From contig NZ_JBAHUR010000020.1 of assembly GCF_036689815.1 (NCBI RefSeq), positions 1 through 58,310 on the forward strand: a stretch of DNA of 58,310 nt, given 5' to 3'. Shown piece by piece: positions 1-8,507 of the stretch. The position numbers were made by a program, and so were the translations under genes. This DNA comes from Magnetovibrio sp. PR-2. GTDB lineage: Bacteria > Pseudomonadota > Alphaproteobacteria > Rhodospirillales > Magnetovibrionaceae. How positions within the stretch are numbered: the first letter of the stretch is position 1; every line of letters starts with the position of its first letter. The notes under the pieces are model-generated. The model was given only the letters and a program-made list of their open reading frames with translations, had not been told where the DNA came from and searched no databases.

Positions 1-111
1 ACATGACTAACTATCTGGTCGGGGGGATAGTGAATTATGCCTATTGCCACAAGTGTTGGGTTGGCTAAAATTTAAGCCAAATATAGAGTACTAATTTGCG
101 GGAATTATGAA

Positions 112-234
112 ATGCCTCTTCACAATGTGACGTGGCATGGTGCGTTATCAAGCGAAGACAATGACAACATGATTGAATTTCGGGTCTCCCTTGGTACGAA
201 CCTTAATGCGAAAAATGCAAGTGGAGGTATTTAA
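112..234 (+). CDS. possible 40-codon small ORF
   Basis: A 40-codon frame opens with ATG and ends 3 nt before the start of the lipoprotein gene at 238. It contains the good ribosome binding site (GGAGGT, 223-228) of that gene. The tight packing could mean translational coupling, or the frame could be accidental or the remnant of a longer gene. No known domain is visible and its own ribosome binding site is weak. Confidence 0.2.
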   Translation: MPLHNVTWHGALSSEDNDNMIEFRVSLGTNLNAKNASGGI

Positions 235-237
235 GTA

Positions 238-630
238 ATGAAGCAAGGCAAGGCTTTCTCAATTTTTATCGGCACCTGCTTAATGGCAGGGTGTAGCGCG
301 GGTGATATGCGTATGTTCGGTGACACCATGTCGTCAATGAATGGTAATGAAGTAACCTATCCAGATCAGAGTAATGTTCAATCTGTCGGTGATGTCAAAT
401 TGTTGTCAGGAATAAAAAATGGCAGTGGCTTTCTGATCATCGATAACATGGGCGAGACATATTGTCGGGTAAGGGTTACGTTTGAAGATGGTACTAAAAG
501 CTATTTCAATCTTGACCCAGGCGAAGATACTGGTCTGAAGTATATGTCTGTCTACAATCAAGGGGAACATATGAGAACCATTTGCACTACAAGCAGCTGG
601 GTTTTCAGTGCTTCATTTAACGATGAATAA
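238..630 (+). CDS. small predicted lipoprotein, unknown function
   Basis: A 130-residue protein begins with a signal peptide ending in the lipobox LMAGC (lipidated Cys at residue 19), so it should be exported and anchored as a lipoprotein. The rest is polar with no recognised domain; residues 60-85 look like a small beta-rich fold. The start is supported by GGAGGT about nine bases upstream. Codon use and base composition are visibly A+T-richer than the housekeeping genes further on, which may mean recent acquisition. No neighbour suggests a role. The reading frame is convincing; the function is unknown. Confidence 0.7.
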   Translation: MKQGKAFSIFIGTCLMAGCSAGDMRMFGDTMSSMNGNEVTYPDQSNVQSVGDVKLLSGIKNGSGFLIIDNMGETYCRVRVTFEDGTKSYFNLDPGEDTGLKYMSVYNQGEHMRTICTTSSWVFSASFNDE

Positions 631-822
631 GCTGTTCGGCATAATGAACAAGACACAATGAACGGATTGGATGCTAAGCAGACCAATATTGGGACTGGCT
701 GCTCTTGGCTATACCCGGCTGTTTCGTAGTCCATTATGTCTCGGCTGGTGTTGCGCGATAAGCGGACTTTATTGCGGTGTTGGGCACCCTATTTATGAGC
801 ACATGACACAAGCTTCCAACAC

Positions 823-856
823 AAAAAAAGCGGCTGATTTAGACAGCCGCTTTTTT
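823..856. terminator. bidirectional rho-independent terminator
   Basis: A perfect 7-bp stem (GCGGCTG 830-836 with CAGCCGC 844-850) and a 7-nt loop is flanked by A7 on the left and T6 on the right, so it can terminate transcripts from either side. It lies just downstream of the leftward membrane-protein gene ending at 876. Confidence 0.9.
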
Positions 857-875
857 GTATCTGGTGTGGGCCTGG

Positions 876-1364
876 TTACGCCGGGCGTGGCCGTTTGGCT
901 TTGGCTTTGGGTTTGGCAGCTGGCGCTTGCCCACCCTCTTCCATTTCCTTGCGGCGTTTTTCGCGCATGGCGGCTTGGCGGCGTTTGTATTCTTTGGTTT
1001 TGGCGTTCACTTTGCTCGAAAACGTGACCAGCATGGATTGGCTGCCGATAATGCCCAAGAGTGGCATCATCAAGGTCGCCGAAATCCAGTAGACAACGTG
1101 CGACAAGGTAATGCTTTCGATCATGAAGACATGATAGAAGAACACAAAAATCCAAAGCAAAACTTCAGCGATGATGAACAGGCGGAACGAAATCCGTTCC
1201 GACAGTGGGCGTGGCGTCAATAGGTTCGAGTTAACGAAAGTCAGTGCGCTCAAAATCCCCCCGAGTAAGCAACTCGCAAACAGGACTGCACTCATGACAG
1301 CGATCCACGCTTGCATCTCCGTAAAGTTAAAGGCGTTCAGCAGATCTAGATATGCTTCGGCCAT
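876..1364 (-). CDS. small membrane protein, unknown function
   Basis: A 162-residue protein reads leftward from an ATG at 1364 preceded by GGAGG at good spacing; an in-frame TTG 15 nt further out is less likely. It has about three hydrophobic segments (residues roughly 17-41, 61-81 and 90-110) and then a highly basic C-terminal tail rich in Lys, Arg and Ala that should be cytoplasmic. I recognise no family. A strong terminator follows directly and no gene is close upstream, so it appears to be a single-gene unit. Confidence 0.75.
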   Translation of the reverse strand: MAEAYLDLLNAFNFTEMQAWIAVMSAVLFASCLLGGILSALTFVNSNLLTPRPLSERISFRLFIIAEVLLWIFVFFYHVFMIESITLSHVVYWISATLMMPLLGIIGSQSMLVTFSSKVNAKTKEYKRRQAAMREKRRKEMEEGGQAPAAKPKAKAKRPRPA

Positions 1365-1694
1365 TTGTTCCTCCGTCAACAGGCCTTTCGGCCCATTTCG
1401 CCAACCGCGCCGGATACGGGTTGGCCTTCAATAAGGGGTGGGAAGTCCGATTTGTCCGTTCCCCAACGTGGCACGATGTCCCTAAAACTAGCGCCATGTG
1501 TCGCGAATCGACACGTATTCTTAGGACAAATAATTACAATTCAAAGTGAAGATATGGTTACCGCAACTTTGCGTGTGATTGTCTGCCCCTAAGTCCCCAT
1601 TTAGCAACATTATAGCGAGAATCAATATAAATCTGAAGAGAATCATACGACTATTGAGGAAGCTGCGATTTGATTTGATCTTATTTTACAGGCT
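1365..1694. other. intergenic region, no gene seen
   Basis: About 330 bp lie between the starts and ends of two leftward genes. The part next to 1364 must hold the promoter of the small membrane-protein gene. I see no open frame with coding character, no clear terminator for the ABC-F gene ending at 1695 and no repeat. Confidence 0.5.
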
Positions 1695-3587
1695 TTAACC
1701 TGCCGTCTTTTCCAATGCGCTTTCAGCATCTAACCAAGCCTCTTCGGCGTCTTCGAGCTGTTTTTCGATCTTACCCAGCTGGATTTGTAACTTTGTGAGA
1801 TCATCCGACGGCGTATCGTACAGCTTCGGATCGGCGAGTTTTTCTTGAATTTGAGACCGTTCGGCCCCCAATTTTGTGACCTCTTTTTCCGCTTTTTGTA
1901 CGGCTTTGCGCAGGTGCGCGGTGGCGGCGCGGGCTTCGGCGCGGGCTTTGCGGTCAGCCTTTTTGTCCACGCGGGGGCCGTTCGTGACGCCACTGTTTTC
2001 TTTGGCGGCGTCCTTCTTGATGCGGCGGGCTTCCATGAGTTTGCACTTGTAGTCGTCCAAATCGCCGTCGAATTGCTTGCACTTGCCATCGTCCACCAGC
2101 CACAAGCGGTCGCACACCAGCTCCACCAAGTGCGGATCGTGGCTCACCAGAACCACCGCCCCGTCATAGGTGTTCAACGCTTCGACCAAGGCTTCACGGG
2201 CATCGACGTCCAAGTGGTTGGTCGGTTCGTCCAGCAGCATGATGTGCGGTGCTGTGCGGCTCATGTTGGCAAACAACAAGCGCGCCTTTTCGCCGCCCGA
2301 TAGATTCTGGATCGGCGTGTCGGCCTTGGACTGTTCAAAGCCAAAGCGGCCCAAATGCCCGCGCACCTTGGATTCGATCATGTCTTCCATTTTCGCCTGC
2401 ATGTATTCGAAGGGCGTCTCGGTTTCGGGCAGTTCTTCGGCTTGGTGCTGGGCAAAGTAGCCGACTTCCAGCTTTTTCGACTTGATGATTTTGCCGTCCT
2501 GCGGCTTCAGCCGGCCGGCCAGCATTTTCATCATGGTGGATTTGCCATTGCCGTTGGCCCCCAACAGGGCAATGCGGTCGTCCATATCGATGCGCAAGTC
2601 CAAGTCTTTCAGAATGGATTTTCCCGGCTCATACCCCAAAGCCACATCATCCATGGCCACCAGGGGCGGGGACAGGGGGGCTGGATTGGGGAAGGTGAAG
2701 GCAATGGTCTTGTCTTCGATGACAGTGGCGATGGGTTCCATCTTTTCCAGCATTTTCAGACGGCTTTGCGCTTGGCGGGCCTTGGTTGCCTTGGCACGGA
2801 AACGATCGACGAACGATTGGATGCGGCGTTGCTCGGCCAGTTGCTTCGTGCGGTGCTTGGCTTGTTGGCCCAGCCGTTCGCGGCGGGTCTTTTCAAAGAA
2901 ATCATAGTTCCCGGCATAACGGGTCAGGCGCTGCTCTTCCAGATGGATGATTTCTTCCACCGACGTGTTGAGCAACGTGCGGTCGTGGGAAATCACAATG
3001 ATGGTGCCTTGCCAGCTGGCCAGATAGTTTTCCAGCCACAATGTGGCTTCCAAATCCAAGTGGTTGGTGGGTTCGTCCAGCAACAACAGGTCCGGATTGG
3101 AAAACAGCACAGCCGCCAGCGCCACGCGCATGCGCCAACCGCCGGAAAAGTCCGAACACGGGCGCTGTTGGGCATCTTCGTCAAAACCCAGACCGGACAG
3201 GATTCGTGCGGCCTTGGCCGGTGCGGCGTGGGCGTTGATATCGGCCAAGCGGGTGTGGACCTCGGCAATGCGGTGAGGGTCGGTGACGGTCTCGGATTCA
3301 GCCAGCAATTGGGAGCGCTCGACATCTGCGGCCAAAACCGTGTCGATCAGGCTCTTAGGTCCCGACGGGGCTTCTTGGGCGACCATGCCCAAACGCGCGC
3401 CGGGGCGCAGGTTTACGGCCCCGGCGTCGACACTCATTTCGCCGGATATCAGCTTGAAAAGAGTGGATTTTCCGGTCCCATTGCGCCCCACCAGACCGAC
3501 TTTATGGCCCTTGGGCACGTGGGCCGTGGCGCCGTCCAAAAGAACGCGCCCGCCAATGCGGTAGGTAAGGTCATTAATATGCAACAT
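1695..3587 (-). CDS. ABC-F family ATPase (YheS/Uup type)
   Basis: This 630-residue protein has two ABC ATPase domains and no membrane segments, the layout of ABC-F proteins, which act on the ribosome rather than in transport. Domain 1 has Walker A at residues 34-42 (GRNGTGKST), signature FSGGW near 147 and Walker B LLLLDEPTNHLD near 170. A charged linker follows. Domain 2 has Walker A GANGNGKST near 340, signature LSGGEKAR and a second DEPTNHLD. The last 90 residues form a Lys/Glu-rich coiled coil, as in YheS and Uup. Length and layout fit YheS best. It is divergent from ndk. Which ABC-F subfamily it belongs to, and whether it gives antibiotic resistance, cannot be read from the sequence. Confidence 0.93.
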   Translation of the reverse strand: MLHINDLTYRIGGRVLLDGATAHVPKGHKVGLVGRNGTGKSTLFKLISGEMSVDAGAVNLRPGARLGMVAQEAPSGPKSLIDTVLAADVERSQLLAESETVTDPHRIAEVHTRLADINAHAAPAKAARILSGLGFDEDAQQRPCSDFSGGWRMRVALAAVLFSNPDLLLLDEPTNHLDLEATLWLENYLASWQGTIIVISHDRTLLNTSVEEIIHLEEQRLTRYAGNYDFFEKTRRERLGQQAKHRTKQLAEQRRIQSFVDRFRAKATKARQAQSRLKMLEKMEPIATVIEDKTIAFTFPNPAPLSPPLVAMDDVALGYEPGKSILKDLDLRIDMDDRIALLGANGNGKSTMMKMLAGRLKPQDGKIIKSKKLEVGYFAQHQAEELPETETPFEYMQAKMEDMIESKVRGHLGRFGFEQSKADTPIQNLSGGEKARLLFANMSRTAPHIMLLDEPTNHLDVDAREALVEALNTYDGAVVLVSHDPHLVELVCDRLWLVDDGKCKQFDGDLDDYKCKLMEARRIKKDAAKENSGVTNGPRVDKKADRKARAEARAATAHLRKAVQKAEKEVTKLGAERSQIQEKLADPKLYDTPSDDLTKLQIQLGKIEKQLEDAEEAWLDAESALEKTAG

Positions 3588-3666
3588 GGCGGGCTTTTAA
3601 CATGTTGGGCTCAAAGGGGGAACTCCTGGTTCGTCTGAGAGCCGTTCACAAGTGGAAAACCAACCC

Positions 3667-3695
3667 TTGTCATGGGGGTGTGATCCGGCTATAAC
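3667..3695 (+). promoter_or_regulatory. probable sigma-70 type promoter of ndk
   Basis: TTGTCA (3667-3672) and TATAAC (3690-3695) are separated by exactly 17 nt, close to the consensus -35 and -10 elements. They lie about 65 nt upstream of the ndk start and point towards it. Prediction from sequence only. Confidence 0.6.
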
Positions 3696-3761
3696 CCCGC
3701 GACCCGGCCCAAATGGGGGCTGACGAGAATTTTTTCATTAACAGCAGAAGGGCTCGAGAGC

Positions 3762-4184
3762 ATGGCTGTCGAACGCACACTGTCGATTATCAAACCGGAC
3801 GCCACCGAGCGTAACTTGACCGGCAAGATCAACTCTTACATCGAAGAAGCAGGTCTGCGCATCATTGCACAGAAACGCATCCGTCTTACCCGCGAACAAG
3901 CTGAGCAGTTTTACTCTGTTCACGCTGAGCGTTCTTTCTTCGGCGAACTGGTGGATTTCATGATCTCCGGTCCCGTTGTTGTCCAAATCTTGGAAGGTGA
4001 AAATGCCATCGCGAAATACCGCGAAGTCATGGGCGCCACCAACCCGGCCAACGCCGACGAAGGCACGATCCGCAAGGACTTCGCCATTGACGTGCAGAAC
4101 AACTCTGTTCACGGCTCCGATGCACCGGAAACGTCTGCTGTCGAAACGTCGTTCTTCTTCTCGGGTGTTGAAATCGCTGGCTAA
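3762..4184 (+). CDS. ndk: nucleoside diphosphate kinase
   Basis: The 140-residue protein balances nucleotide pools by moving the gamma-phosphate of ATP to nucleoside diphosphates through a phosphohistidine. The start [14 protein letters not shown] is the canonical Ndk N-terminus, and the catalytic histidine is His117 in NNSVHGSD. Length and all visible motifs match bacterial Ndk. It is monocistronic: a good promoter lies upstream and a rho-independent terminator follows within 25 nt. Confidence 0.98.
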   Translation: MAVERTLSIIKPDATERNLTGKINSYIEEAGLRIIAQKRIRLTREQAEQFYSVHAERSFFGELVDFMISGPVVVQILEGENAIAKYREVMGATNPANADEGTIRKDFAIDVQNNSVHGSDAPETSAVETSFFFSGVEIAG

Positions 4185-4208
4185 GCGCTTTCCACTCCGT
4201 TGAATACG

Positions 4209-4237
4209 AAAAAGGCTGCCCCCGGGCGGCCTTTTTT
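4209..4237 (+). terminator. rho-independent terminator of ndk
   Basis: GGCTGCC pairs with GGCGGCC (one G-T pair) around a CCCG loop and is followed by T6. The A-rich left flank would also allow leftward termination. It separates ndk from the ABM-domain gene. Confidence 0.85.
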
Positions 4238-4276
4238 GTGTTTAAATGCTAGGTACTAGGAGAAGGAGCCCCCCCC

Positions 4277-4621
4277 ATGATTGCTGTCATCTTCGAAGTT
4301 TGGCCAGATGAAAATCTTAAACAAAAGTACTTAGATATCGCTGCCGAGCTGCGTCCGCGGCTTGAAGAAATCGACGGTTTTATTTCCATCGAGCGGTTCG
4401 AAAGCCTCAATGAGCCGGGCAAACTCTTGTCGCTTTCGTTTTGGCGCGATGAAAAGGCGGTTCAAGATTGGCGCACCCTGGAAGACCACCGTGCGGCGCA
4501 AATCAAAGGGCGTGACGGCTACTTCAACAACTACCAATTGCGCGTCGCCCACGTGCTGCGCGATTATGGATTACATGAGCGCGCCGAAGCGCCGAGTGAT
4601 TCTCAGGCCCTCCTCGGTTAG
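4277..4621 (+). CDS. antibiotic biosynthesis monooxygenase (ABM) domain protein
   Basis: A 114-residue protein with the dimeric alpha-beta barrel of the ABM superfamily: a first strand IAVIFEVWP, then the helix and GFISIERFES strand, and the conserved LSLSFWRDEKAVQDWR segment. Members range from quinol and heme monooxygenases to proteins of unknown role, and the substrate cannot be told here. The start is preceded by AGAAGGAG. It is followed after 19 nt by a DNA glycosylase gene on the same strand, so the two are probably co-transcribed, which may hint at a stress function (inference). Confidence 0.85.
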   Translation: MIAVIFEVWPDENLKQKYLDIAAELRPRLEEIDGFISIERFESLNEPGKLLSLSFWRDEKAVQDWRTLEDHRAAQIKGRDGYFNNYQLRVAHVLRDYGLHERAEAPSDSQALLG

Positions 4622-4640
4622 GGAGAAGTGGGAGGCTTCA

Positions 4641-5312
4641 ATGGAACCATTCAAAGACATCTACGACCGGGCCGCTCAACGCCATGGCGGGGCAAAAGCG
4701 TTGGAAGCGGGCATGGCCGAGCTGAAGACGGCGAAGCAGCTCAAGGCCATTCCCGACGACCGCTGGCTTGCGGACTTCACCAAACGCATTTTTCAGGCGG
4801 GCTTTAGCTGGAAAGTGATCGACAACAAATGGCCGGGCTTCGAAGAGGCCTTTGAAGGGTTCGATCCGGTACACTGTGCCTACTTATCCGATGAAGACGT
4901 CGACAAGCTGTTGCAAAACGAAGCCATCGTGCGCAATGCGCAAAAGATTGTCTCGGTCCGGGCCAACGCGCAGTTTTTAAACGAGCTTGCCAAAGAGCAT
5001 GGCTCGGCGTCCGCGTTTATTGCGGACTGGCCTATGGATGACTTCATAGGGCTCATGACCGTGCTGAAAAAGCGCGGGTCGCGTCTGGGCGGAAACACGG
5101 GGCCCTATGCGTTGCGGATGATGGGCAAGGATAGCTTTATCATCTCCAAAGACGTCACGGCGGCTTTGATCCATGCAGACGTGATCGATAAAAACCCCAC
5201 ATCTCAAAAAGCCCTGCGCGCCGTGCAAGACGCTTTCAACGCCTGGCACGCCGAATGCGGCAAACCCTACGCCCACATCAGCCGGATGTTGGGGATGAGC
5301 ATCGACGCTTAG
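4641..5312 (+). CDS. DNA-3-methyladenine glycosylase I family protein
   Basis: A 223-residue protein of the Tag/COG2818 helix-hairpin-helix glycosylase family, which removes 3-methyladenine from alkylated DNA. The central region (FQAGFSWKVIDNKWPGFEEAF, then a later NAQKI helix) matches the Tag core. Unlike E. coli Tag it lacks the zinc-binding cysteines and has an N-terminal extension, as in many alphaproteobacterial members. The start at 4641 has GGAGG seven bases upstream; longer in-frame starts inside the preceding gene are less plausible. Activity is inferred from the family. Confidence 0.85.
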   Translation: MEPFKDIYDRAAQRHGGAKALEAGMAELKTAKQLKAIPDDRWLADFTKRIFQAGFSWKVIDNKWPGFEEAFEGFDPVHCAYLSDEDVDKLLQNEAIVRNAQKIVSVRANAQFLNELAKEHGSASAFIADWPMDDFIGLMTVLKKRGSRLGGNTGPYALRMMGKDSFIISKDVTAALIHADVIDKNPTSQKALRAVQDAFNAWHAECGKPYAHISRMLGMSIDA

Positions 5313-5458
5313 ACACACCCCGTCTGGCCTAGAGCATCTGGTCAATGCGCCGCTTTTATGCTAGTAATAGTGGTGTTATTCAGTTTGGATAATTATAGAT
5401 TGAGTTCGGATTGAGTTTCGGCGCTGTGTCATTGCGGGTTGGAACAGGGGGGGATAGT

Positions 5459-6547
5459 ATGGCCGAAAACGCTGCACCGAAAGAGCTTACGGGACAACAA
5501 GCCGATTCCTTTGCATTTGATGCTTACAAACGAAAGCTTCTGCGTGAAGTGCTCGCCATGGCGGAGTTTGCCCACGAACAGTGTCGTCCGATTTCTGAAC
5601 AAGCGGAATGGATGCTGAACGATCTCGAAAAAGGGCTGAGCAAAGGCTCTGAAGGTGTCAGCGTTCAGCTGCTGACAGCGTTGCATCGGGACTTGTGCAA
5701 TTCCATTGCTCCAGCCAAACCCAAGAGCGTTTTGTACCTCAAAGAACAAAAAGAAAAAGCATGGTCTTTATTTAAGTGGATTTCGCCCATCGGCAACATC
5801 CGCTACATGATCATGGCGAGCTTTATCTCGCTGGCGGCCTTTGTGGGCATTTCGGTGATGGATGTCATCAACAAAAAAAACCTGACATCGTCGTTTGTCG
5901 AACTGAATTTTTGGGACCAATTGGTGGTCGCCCTATTTTTGTTGAGCGCAGCGGGTATCGGGGCGACGTATGCAAATCTCTACAAAGCCTATACCCATAT
6001 TCCCAAAGGAACGTATGATCCAGATTACAATGCAACATATTGGGTGCGGTTCGCCTTAGGTTTGACGTCCGGTTATATCTTGGCCGAATTGCTCACCCTT
6101 GATATGGGACAGCTAGCCGCGACAGCCTCCGAAGTGACGGCTGATGCTTCAGACGCTGCCGTTGCAGCCGTTGCCGCGTCGTCATCTCCGTCAGGGCCAC
6201 CAAAAACAGTCGCTATGGGGGTGATGGTTTCCAAGCCTGTTCTGGCGCTTTTGGGCGGTTTTTCGGCCAGTGCCGTCTTTCGTATTCTGACCCGCTTGGT
6301 CGAAGCCGTAGAAGCCATCGTTCAAGGTGATGCGAAAACGCGGATTGAATTGAAGGAAGCCGAAAACATGGCGAAGCTTCAGGTCGCGGAAGTACAGCGC
6401 AAGTCGGAACACATCCAGCAATTGGTGGGGATGAAGGCCAGCTTGCAAGCCGCAAACGCGAGTGCGGATCTCGTCAAAATTGTTGATGATCTGATCCAAA
6501 AAACGACGCGAACGGCGCCTGCCGAACCACCGTTAGCGGATGGTTAA
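5459..6547 (+). CDS. multi-pass membrane protein, unknown function
   Basis: The 362-residue protein starts at an ATG preceded by a G-rich ribosome binding site. It has a soluble N-terminal helical region (1-105), about four membrane segments (near 115-135, 153-172, 196-213 and 257-275), an Ala/Ser/Pro-rich stretch between the last two, and a C-terminal coiled coil (about 295-345). No family is recognised. Its last 15 nt overlap the end of the convergent TPR-sulfotransferase gene. It stands alone with no operon partner on its strand. Confidence 0.75.
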   Translation: MAENAAPKELTGQQADSFAFDAYKRKLLREVLAMAEFAHEQCRPISEQAEWMLNDLEKGLSKGSEGVSVQLLTALHRDLCNSIAPAKPKSVLYLKEQKEKAWSLFKWISPIGNIRYMIMASFISLAAFVGISVMDVINKKNLTSSFVELNFWDQLVVALFLLSAAGIGATYANLYKAYTHIPKGTYDPDYNATYWVRFALGLTSGYILAELLTLDMGQLAATASEVTADASDAAVAAVAASSSPSGPPKTVAMGVMVSKPVLALLGGFSASAVFRILTRLVEAVEAIVQGDAKTRIELKEAENMAKLQVAEVQRKSEHIQQLVGMKASLQAANASADLVKIVDDLIQKTTRTAPAEPPLADG

Positions 6548-8491
6548 TTGAGCTTTCAAAGGTTCCAAGTGTCCCTCATAAGCCCGCCAGCCTTCAACCG
6601 ACGTCGTGTAGATGGGTTGACGCACTTGCCATTGGCTGGCGGTCAGGACTTTGCGTTCGGTCTTGTGGAAGTCTAAAACCGCGTCCGTCCAATCGAGCCC
6701 GCAGAAATCTAAGATTTGACGCGCGCGAGGTTCAAAGTCTGCGATCAAATCTTCGTACTGCACATCCAATATGTCGAGGGGCAGCACGTCTTTCCAGAAC
6801 GCCATCAAATCTTCGTAAGACCGATAACGCCGCCCCAGTTTTTCCAAGTCATAGGCGTAGACGTGGCTGCCGGAAAATTTTTGTTGGAAGATCGAAAAAC
6901 ACGTCGCCATGGGATCGCGTTTGCAGTGAATGATTTTGGCGTTCGGGAATGCTGCTGCGATTAAGCCCAGATAACGATAGTTGTCCGGCATTTTATCGCT
7001 ATAGCGTGCTTTGTCCGGTGCGATGGCGCGAAGGCGTTCGAGGTGCCCATCCGCAAAGTCCGCGACCTGTTCGGGGGTGAGCGATGCCAGCCCGCCGGGC
7101 GATTGTTCCAAGGTCGTGGCAAAATCGACAACGTCTTCCAATTCGCCAGCCCCTTCGGCGTCGGGGTGGGAGGAAATGATTTGTTCCACCAACGTGGTGG
7201 CTGAGCGCGGCATGCCGACGATGAACACCGGCGCGTCACTGTCGGACCCGGCAACGGCCAGGTGTTCGATGACGTCGCGCGTAAAGGCGGACTTGATGGC
7301 GTCGAACAATTGGCGCTCGTCCTTTTCGGTCCAACGTATGGATTGATCGAGCAGCGCGTTGCCTTTGGACAAATGTGCGAAGGCGTCGTCGAAGTTTTTC
7401 TGGCGGTGACGGATCTCGCTCAAGGCGAAATGGAATAGGGCGGCGTCCTCTGTGTTGGCGTTGGCGGCGTCTGTCAACACGGCCATATGGATGTCGGTGA
7501 AGTCGAAGGCTTTGTCCTTGGTCAACATCAACAGCACAAAAGCATGATCGCCGTGCGCAGCCATGAAATCTTTGGCGACCTTGCGCGCCATGTCGAAGTC
7601 GCCTTTGTTTTGGTGGGCCTTGATGATGTTGGTGACAATCTCGCTGTCCGCCGGGCGCTGGGCAAAAGCTTTTTCAAACAAGGGCAGGGCCTGTTCGTGC
7701 AGGCCTTGCCCCATGCGCAGACGGGCGAAGTTGAAAAGTGCATCGCCGAAGTCCGGAGCGAGCTTCAAGGCGTGTTCGTAATGCTCAACCGCACGGGTGC
7801 TGGCACCACTCTTTTGCAAAGCAATGGCGTAGTTGGTGTGGAACTGTGGAGACGGCTTTGCATTTTTGAGCAGTGTTTCAAAAATGGGTAAGGCTTCATC
7901 GAACTTACCCATTTCCGTCAAAACACCAGCCAAGTTGAAATGCGCTTCGCCAAAATTGGGTTGCACCTTTAGCGCCTTTTTAAACAACGTCACGGCCTTG
8001 CCCGCTTTGCCCAGCTTGGATAAGGACACGCCATGGGCATTGAGTGCGCCTGGGTGGTTGGGCATTTTCTTCACGGCTTTGGCCAGGTGCTTGTCGGCTT
8101 TTTCAAAATCTTGGGTTTGCAGGGCACGCAGGCCTAAGTTGAAGTTCGCCATGGGGTGCGACGGGCGCAGTTTTAGGGCGACGTCAAGAGCCGCAGCGCC
8201 GTCTTGGACCCGGTTTTGCGACAACAGCACAACGCCTAAGTTGCAATGGTATTCGGGGTCTTGGGCGTGCAGTTGGATGGCTTGGCTGAACAGTTTCGCC
8301 GCATCTGCCGGATGACCGGCCTGCATGGCGATAACGCCCAAGATGTTCATGGCGGCGTGGTTTTGCGGATCCATCCCCAAAACTTGGCGCACCAGCGGCT
8401 CAGCCTGTTGCAATTGACCTTTGCGTTGCAGATCGATGGCTTGCTTTAACAGTGCTTTGGGATTGGCGGAGCCTGCGGGCGGGAAGACCAT
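6533..8491 (-). CDS. TPR-repeat sulfotransferase
   Basis: This 652-residue protein joins a long tetratricopeptide-repeat N-terminus (about ten repeats, residues 10-390) to a C-terminal sulfotransferase domain (about 420-640). The phosphosulfate-binding loop FIVGMPRSATTLVEQ is followed by SSHPDAEGAGELED, and the 3'-phosphate segment IHCKRDPMATCFS lies downstream. Such enzymes use PAPS as sulfate donor; the acceptor is unknown, and the TPRs probably bind a protein or other partner. No signal peptide is visible, so it is probably cytoplasmic. It overlaps the convergent upstream-numbered gene by 15 nt and is followed on its own strand by no close gene. Confidence 0.88.
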   Translation of the reverse strand: MVFPPAGSANPKALLKQAIDLQRKGQLQQAEPLVRQVLGMDPQNHAAMNILGVIAMQAGHPADAAKLFSQAIQLHAQDPEYHCNLGVVLLSQNRVQDGAAALDVALKLRPSHPMANFNLGLRALQTQDFEKADKHLAKAVKKMPNHPGALNAHGVSLSKLGKAGKAVTLFKKALKVQPNFGEAHFNLAGVLTEMGKFDEALPIFETLLKNAKPSPQFHTNYAIALQKSGASTRAVEHYEHALKLAPDFGDALFNFARLRMGQGLHEQALPLFEKAFAQRPADSEIVTNIIKAHQNKGDFDMARKVAKDFMAAHGDHAFVLLMLTKDKAFDFTDIHMAVLTDAANANTEDAALFHFALSEIRHRQKNFDDAFAHLSKGNALLDQSIRWTEKDERQLFDAIKSAFTRDVIEHLAVAGSDSDAPVFIVGMPRSATTLVEQIISSHPDAEGAGELEDVVDFATTLEQSPGGLASLTPEQVADFADGHLERLRAIAPDKARYSDKMPDNYRYLGLIAAAFPNAKIIHCKRDPMATCFSIFQQKFSGSHVYAYDLEKLGRRYRSYEDLMAFWKDVLPLDILDVQYEDLIADFEPRARQILDFCGLDWTDAVLDFHKTERKVLTASQWQVRQPIYTTSVEGWRAYEGHLEPLKAQLTIR

Positions 8492-8507
8492 CGTGAAACC
8501 TTTGGGA

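Noticed and set aside
1-68. End of a coding frame entering from the left edge (stop at 66-68)
   Set aside because: Only about 22 codons are visible with no recognisable motif; too little to call a partial gene.
671-1027. 118-codon frame on the plus strand
   Set aside because: It runs straight through a strong bidirectional terminator and into the antisense of the membrane-protein gene; no ribosome binding site.
2355-3638. 427-codon open frame antisense to the ABC-F gene
   Set aside because: It mirrors the codon structure of the ABC-F gene, whose Walker and signature motifs are unmistakable; the antisense product has low complexity and no domain.
4362-4640. Longer N-terminus for the 3-methyladenine glycosylase
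   Set aside because: It would lie inside the ABM-domain gene in another frame. The ATG at 4641 has GGAGG and gives the family N-terminus.
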